A stretch of DNA of 64,000 bases from Smallanthus sonchifolius (lineage: Eukaryota > Streptophyta > Magnoliopsida > Asterales > Asteraceae), in the NCBI GenBank assembly GCA_023525975.1, contig CM042032.1:36312001-36376000 (forward strand), given 5' to 3'. Below, in pieces: positions 63,494 through 64,000 of this stretch (position 1 is its first letter; every line of letters begins with the position of its first letter). The notes beneath the pieces are model-generated. The model did not search any database, was not told the origin of the DNA, and worked only from the letters and a program-made list of their open reading frames with translations. Both the position numbers and the translations under genes were made by a program.

Positions 63494-64000
63494 TGTCACA
63501 CCCCAACCGACGGCGGAATACGTTGGGGCGGGACATGAAAACTATTTAAAAGCTCATGATCAAACTAAATTTCAGAACTTTATTAAATTGAATTTAAGGT
63601 ACAAATACATTTTGTTTAAACAACAGAAGCTAACAATACATCCAATTTATTTGTCACTTGGTCCATAAGCTCCTATGTGATAAACTTGTACTTCAACATT
63701 TCCACCTGAAACATGTTTAAAATGAGAGGGTCAACTATAAATAGTTGGTGAGCATACATAGGTTTAGATATCTCATGTAGTTTTTGAATGGTTTATACAT
63801 TTCATATGACACATAGTAAATAAAGCATTTTATGAGACTCTATAGTTAAACTAGGTGCACAATCAAACCTTGTGACTAAGGCATAACACGCATGTTACAC
63901 TAATGTATTATCGGTAACAATCACCCTACCCGGGTGGGTTTGTCAGACACAATAGATCTATCAATGTTACCGTTGGCTTGTACTTAGTTAAGGATTGTAC
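63494..64000 (-). mobile_element. gypsy LTR, 3' end portion, truncated by the window edge
   Basis: On the reverse strand it ends CCGTCGGTTGGGGTGTGACA at 63494 and resembles the last 500 bp of the outer gypsy and non-autonomous LTRs, including CACCAACTATTTATAGTTGAC and TTTCAGGTG. No PBS is found on the low-coordinate side, so this is a 3' LTR or a solo LTR. Confidence 0.8.

Overview
This window is plant nuclear DNA made almost entirely of nested LTR retrotransposons. I found no intact host gene, no rRNA or tRNA gene and no CRISPR. Both large superfamilies are present: Ty1/copia of Sirevirus type (GAG-pre-integrase, integrase, YVDD reverse transcriptase and CEAEYIA RNase H motifs) and Ty3/gypsy chromoviruses of Tekay/Del type (CCHC gag, FIDD reverse transcriptase, C-terminal chromodomain-like tail, 2-3 kb LTRs). 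A copia-linked additional ORF with a PRFIQMMLND motif resembles one I recall from composite plants, so a eudicot, probably Asteraceae, is likely but not proven.

Layout. 1-769: reverse-strand LTR piece cutting a 5'-truncated copia element (770-4731, +) that ends in an additional ORF (aORF) and a 3' LTR. 4732-6664: promoter-like block, then non-coding DNA. 6665-13903: decayed reverse-strand Sirevirus. 14326-48778: second reverse-strand copia remnant (3' LTR plus a long aORF), split by a small non-coding LTR element (16551-19067) and by a 28.8 kb gypsy nest (19408-48228, TSD ACAAC). Inside the nest, the outer Tekay-like element holds a gag-only gypsy in its 5' LTR (20827-27245), a solo LTR in gag (29118-32085, TSD CTATC) and a nearly full-length Tekay-like element in gag (32774-42097, TSD CACAT). 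49234-50373: 5' end of another copia element, cut by a reverse-strand gypsy-like LTR (50374-61606). That LTR is itself interrupted by a non-autonomous gypsy element (51182-60589, TSD AACTC). 63494-64000: start of another gypsy LTR.

How the parts work together. The autonomous Tekay-like elements supply gag, protease, RT/RNase H and integrase. The gag-only element and the 51182-60589 element keep LTRs, primer-binding site and polypurine tract but no pol, so they look like passengers; the second shares leader, PBS and PPT sequence with the outer Tekay-like element. It carries a single small ORF for a proline-rich, coiled-coil, tail-anchored protein.

Most interesting signals: (1) arrays of 20-22 bp palindromes, mostly spaced about 33 bp and mostly just upstream of a TATA box, occur in LTRs of unrelated copia and gypsy families, and the same palindrome cores are shared across the two superfamilies; (2) the 2-3 kb gypsy LTRs all carry a conserved splice donor/acceptor pair with a CCCC...GGGG block after the donor and a covarying hairpin at the branch-point site; (3) the tail-anchored ORF of the non-autonomous element; (4) the aORF spread over 34 kb by nesting. 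All coordinates and comparisons were made by eye.
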